Source: a virus
Direction: 5' to 3' (one strand)
DNA: 64,000 bases
Virus record (IMG/VR): IMGVR_UViG_3300043444_000140
Span: 1-64,000 of that record
Shown: positions 62,662 through 64,000 of the stretch, in pieces
Numbering within the stretch: position 1 is the stretch's first letter
Layout: every line of letters begins with the position of its first letter
Notes under the pieces: generated by a model
Seen by the model: only the letters and a program-made list of their open reading frames with translations
Database searches by the model: none
What the model was told of the DNA's origin: nothing
Made by a program: the position numbers and the translations under genes

Positions 62662-64000
62662 ATGTTTTATGATGCAAAACTACAAGAACACCTGGAGACA
62701 TCTTCTTCAGTAAAGAATAAATCGCTAATCGTTGCCGAATGGAACATGAATATTCCAGACAACATTTCTATGGTGGGCAACTATCGCTATAGAAAAGACT
62801 CAGCCACATACAGGTTTCTTCCAGTACAGTTTTTGGAAAATGATCCAGCCCACAAAGGTGCGACTCTATCAGACGTAGTTGTTGACAACGGATTTGACGT
62901 TGACGATAACCCAATTCAATTCTCTTCTGCAGACAAGAAAGAAAGTTTCTATTACTCGCTTGACGAGTGTCTTGGCAAGTTTCGTCCACGCTCTGGAATT
63001 AACAAGGTAAGGTTCTTTGGACAGGATTCGGGCGTACACTTTCTAAATGGAACAACAGAAAATGGCTTGGGTCAGTCATTCCTTGACACGAATAGACCAA
63101 GATACTATGCTCCAGATAAGGGAGATAAGTTTAAGTACTGGACATCATTTAGATTTGAAAGTGGACTAGAGTATGGAGTAGCCAATAAGGCTATAGCAGG
63201 ATCTGCGGAGTACAAGATTGACGATGCAGTGCCATTTGTTGTATACAAAGACAGTGTTCCTGCAAACAGGGTAGTTGTCAAGATGCAAACAAATGTGGGA
63301 ACCGTTACTGTTGGACCAGTATTGACAGAGCAGGGAACCATTCCAGACCCACTATATGGAATAAGCAACGCAACTGTGCCAGTTAGATGGAAGATTCAAG
63401 GTCTAGTAGGCAACAACTGGGAAGATCTAAAGTCCTTTGATTCTAACTCTATTAGAAGAAGCGGTAAACCAATCATCGGTGAAGATGGATATGTAGAACT
63501 ATCGTATGGATTGATTGTGCCAGAAGAATATAGGGATATCTTTATTCAGGCAGAGACATATTATACTGCATCAGTGCTACCAATTAAGGCTGTCAACGGG
63601 TACGCATACCTGATTAAGAATTCTCTAGACGATGTAGGGACATACCACATCTGGATTGATGATGCACAAGAGTACAAGACGTTTGTTCCAAAGTACGGTT
63701 GGGAAGTTGCAGAAGAGACTGTAGACAGATTCACACACTACGTAGTTGACACAACCAATCCAGACAACTTTAAGGACACTACTAATCAGTTTAGAAAGAC
63801 ATTCAGAGAGTACCAAGAACTTCGTGGAATTAGAATTGTGGTAGACTCTATGAAAAAGTTTGACTCTACCTTCGACCTAATTGAGATGTCTACACGCCTA
63901 GCAGTAAACATAACCGAAAAGACAAAGAGCGTATCTGTTAAGAAGATAGCGTCCGATCTAGGAATTAGCGGTCTTCCTGTTGGACAACTATTAGCATCTA
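62662..64000 (+). CDS. Minor tail/baseplate protein, partial (3' end outside window)
   Basis: 446 residues visible from ATG at 62662 (GTATAGGA upstream) with no stop before the edge. MFYDAKLQEHLETSSSVKNK, RKDSATYRFLPVQFLENDPA, FRPRSGINKVRFFGQDSG, VPFVVYKDSVPANRVVVKMQ. Downstream of Dit this should be a tail-tip/Tal-type protein or large adhesin. Confidence 0.65.
   Translation, partial: MFYDAKLQEHLETSSSVKNKSLIVAEWNMNIPDNISMVGNYRYRKDSATYRFLPVQFLENDPAHKGATLSDVVVDNGFDVDDNPIQFSSADKKESFYYSLDECLGKFRPRSGINKVRFFGQDSGVHFLNGTTENGLGQSFLDTNRPRYYAPDKGDKFKYWTSFRFESGLEYGVANKAIAGSAEYKIDDAVPFVVYKDSVPANRVVVKMQTNVGTVTVGPVLTEQGTIPDPLYGISNATVPVRWKIQGLVGNNWEDLKSFDSNSIRRSGKPIIGEDGYVELSYGLIVPEEYRDIFIQAETYYTASVLPIKAVNGYAYLIKNSLDDVGTYHIWIDDAQEYKTFVPKYGWEVAEETVDRFTHYVVDTTNPDNFKDTTNQFRKTFREYQELRGIRIVVDSMKKFDSTFDLIEMSTRLAVNITEKTKSVSVKKIASDLGISGLPVGQLLAS

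Noticed and set aside
1-64000. tRNA and rRNA genes
   Set aside because: No cloverleaf with the expected T-loop and acceptor pairing was noticed on reading; a tRNA search program would be decisive.

Overview
The window looks like about 64 kb of a large tailed phage. It carries an HK97-type head module (portal, S78-type protease with a fused scaffold, major capsid protein, connectors), a tail module (tube-type protein, assembly chaperones, a 2,898-residue tape measure, distal tail proteins), many fibre proteins, two cell-wall hydrolases and dozens of tiny non-essential-looking genes. No terminase, DNA polymerase, integrase or tRNA gene was found, so both ends continue outside the window. The long tape measure without a recognisable sheath gene points to a siphovirus. 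The host is probably a Gram-positive of modest GC, most likely an actinobacterium. Reasons are the abundant leaderless genes, GAAC-N4-GTTC (Gram-positive LexA-type) boxes, TTATCCACA DnaA boxes, a PASTA-domain virion protein and families I associate with actinophages. The host is an inference.

Layout. 1-2.2 kb: minus-strand genes for a Stealth-like glycosyltransferase (cut by the edge), a collagen-like fibre protein and small proteins. 2.2-8.5 kb: plus-strand operon behind a perfect TTGACA-17-TATAAT promoter, with a secreted lysozyme-like protein upstream, then a pyrimidine-dimer-glycosylase-like protein, the RNA ligase RtcB, a lipoprotein and small genes. 8.5-9.3 kb: gene-free, five DnaA boxes followed by repeated motifs, a candidate replication origin. 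9.3-23.75 kb: about 40 mostly tiny minus-strand genes (many zinc-ribbon or single-membrane-span proteins, a DUF932 protein, a GP88-like protein). From about 12.8 kb most of these are driven by a strikingly uniform promoter: box ATGTCGGTGGC, then 10 bp from TGTCGG to a TATAAT-like -10, often preceded by a UUCG-capped hairpin and a GACACGCC element. 23.9-26 kb: switch region with plus genes, two metallothionein-like peptides, and minus-strand zinc and DHH-like proteins. 26-43.5 kb: plus-strand fibre and accessory virion genes, many built from shared modules. 43.5-64 kb: head and tail morphogenesis.

Two transcription programmes can be read directly. The 12.8-24.3 kb block uses the ATGTCGG-box promoters, which recall T4 middle promoters in layout. 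The virion region uses extended -10 promoters (TGnTATAAT) without a -35, and many of these place the -10 just 6-7 nt upstream of the ATG, giving leaderless mRNAs.

The most unusual content is an apparently intact nucleotidyltransferase-like domain inside the tape measure protein, flanked by two copies of a tape-measure repeat; the repeated promoter system; two copies of a control module with a LexA-like box; a jelly-roll-like domain split over two adjacent genes at a cysteine-rich junction; and separate long and short tail-chaperone genes where most phages use a frameshift.
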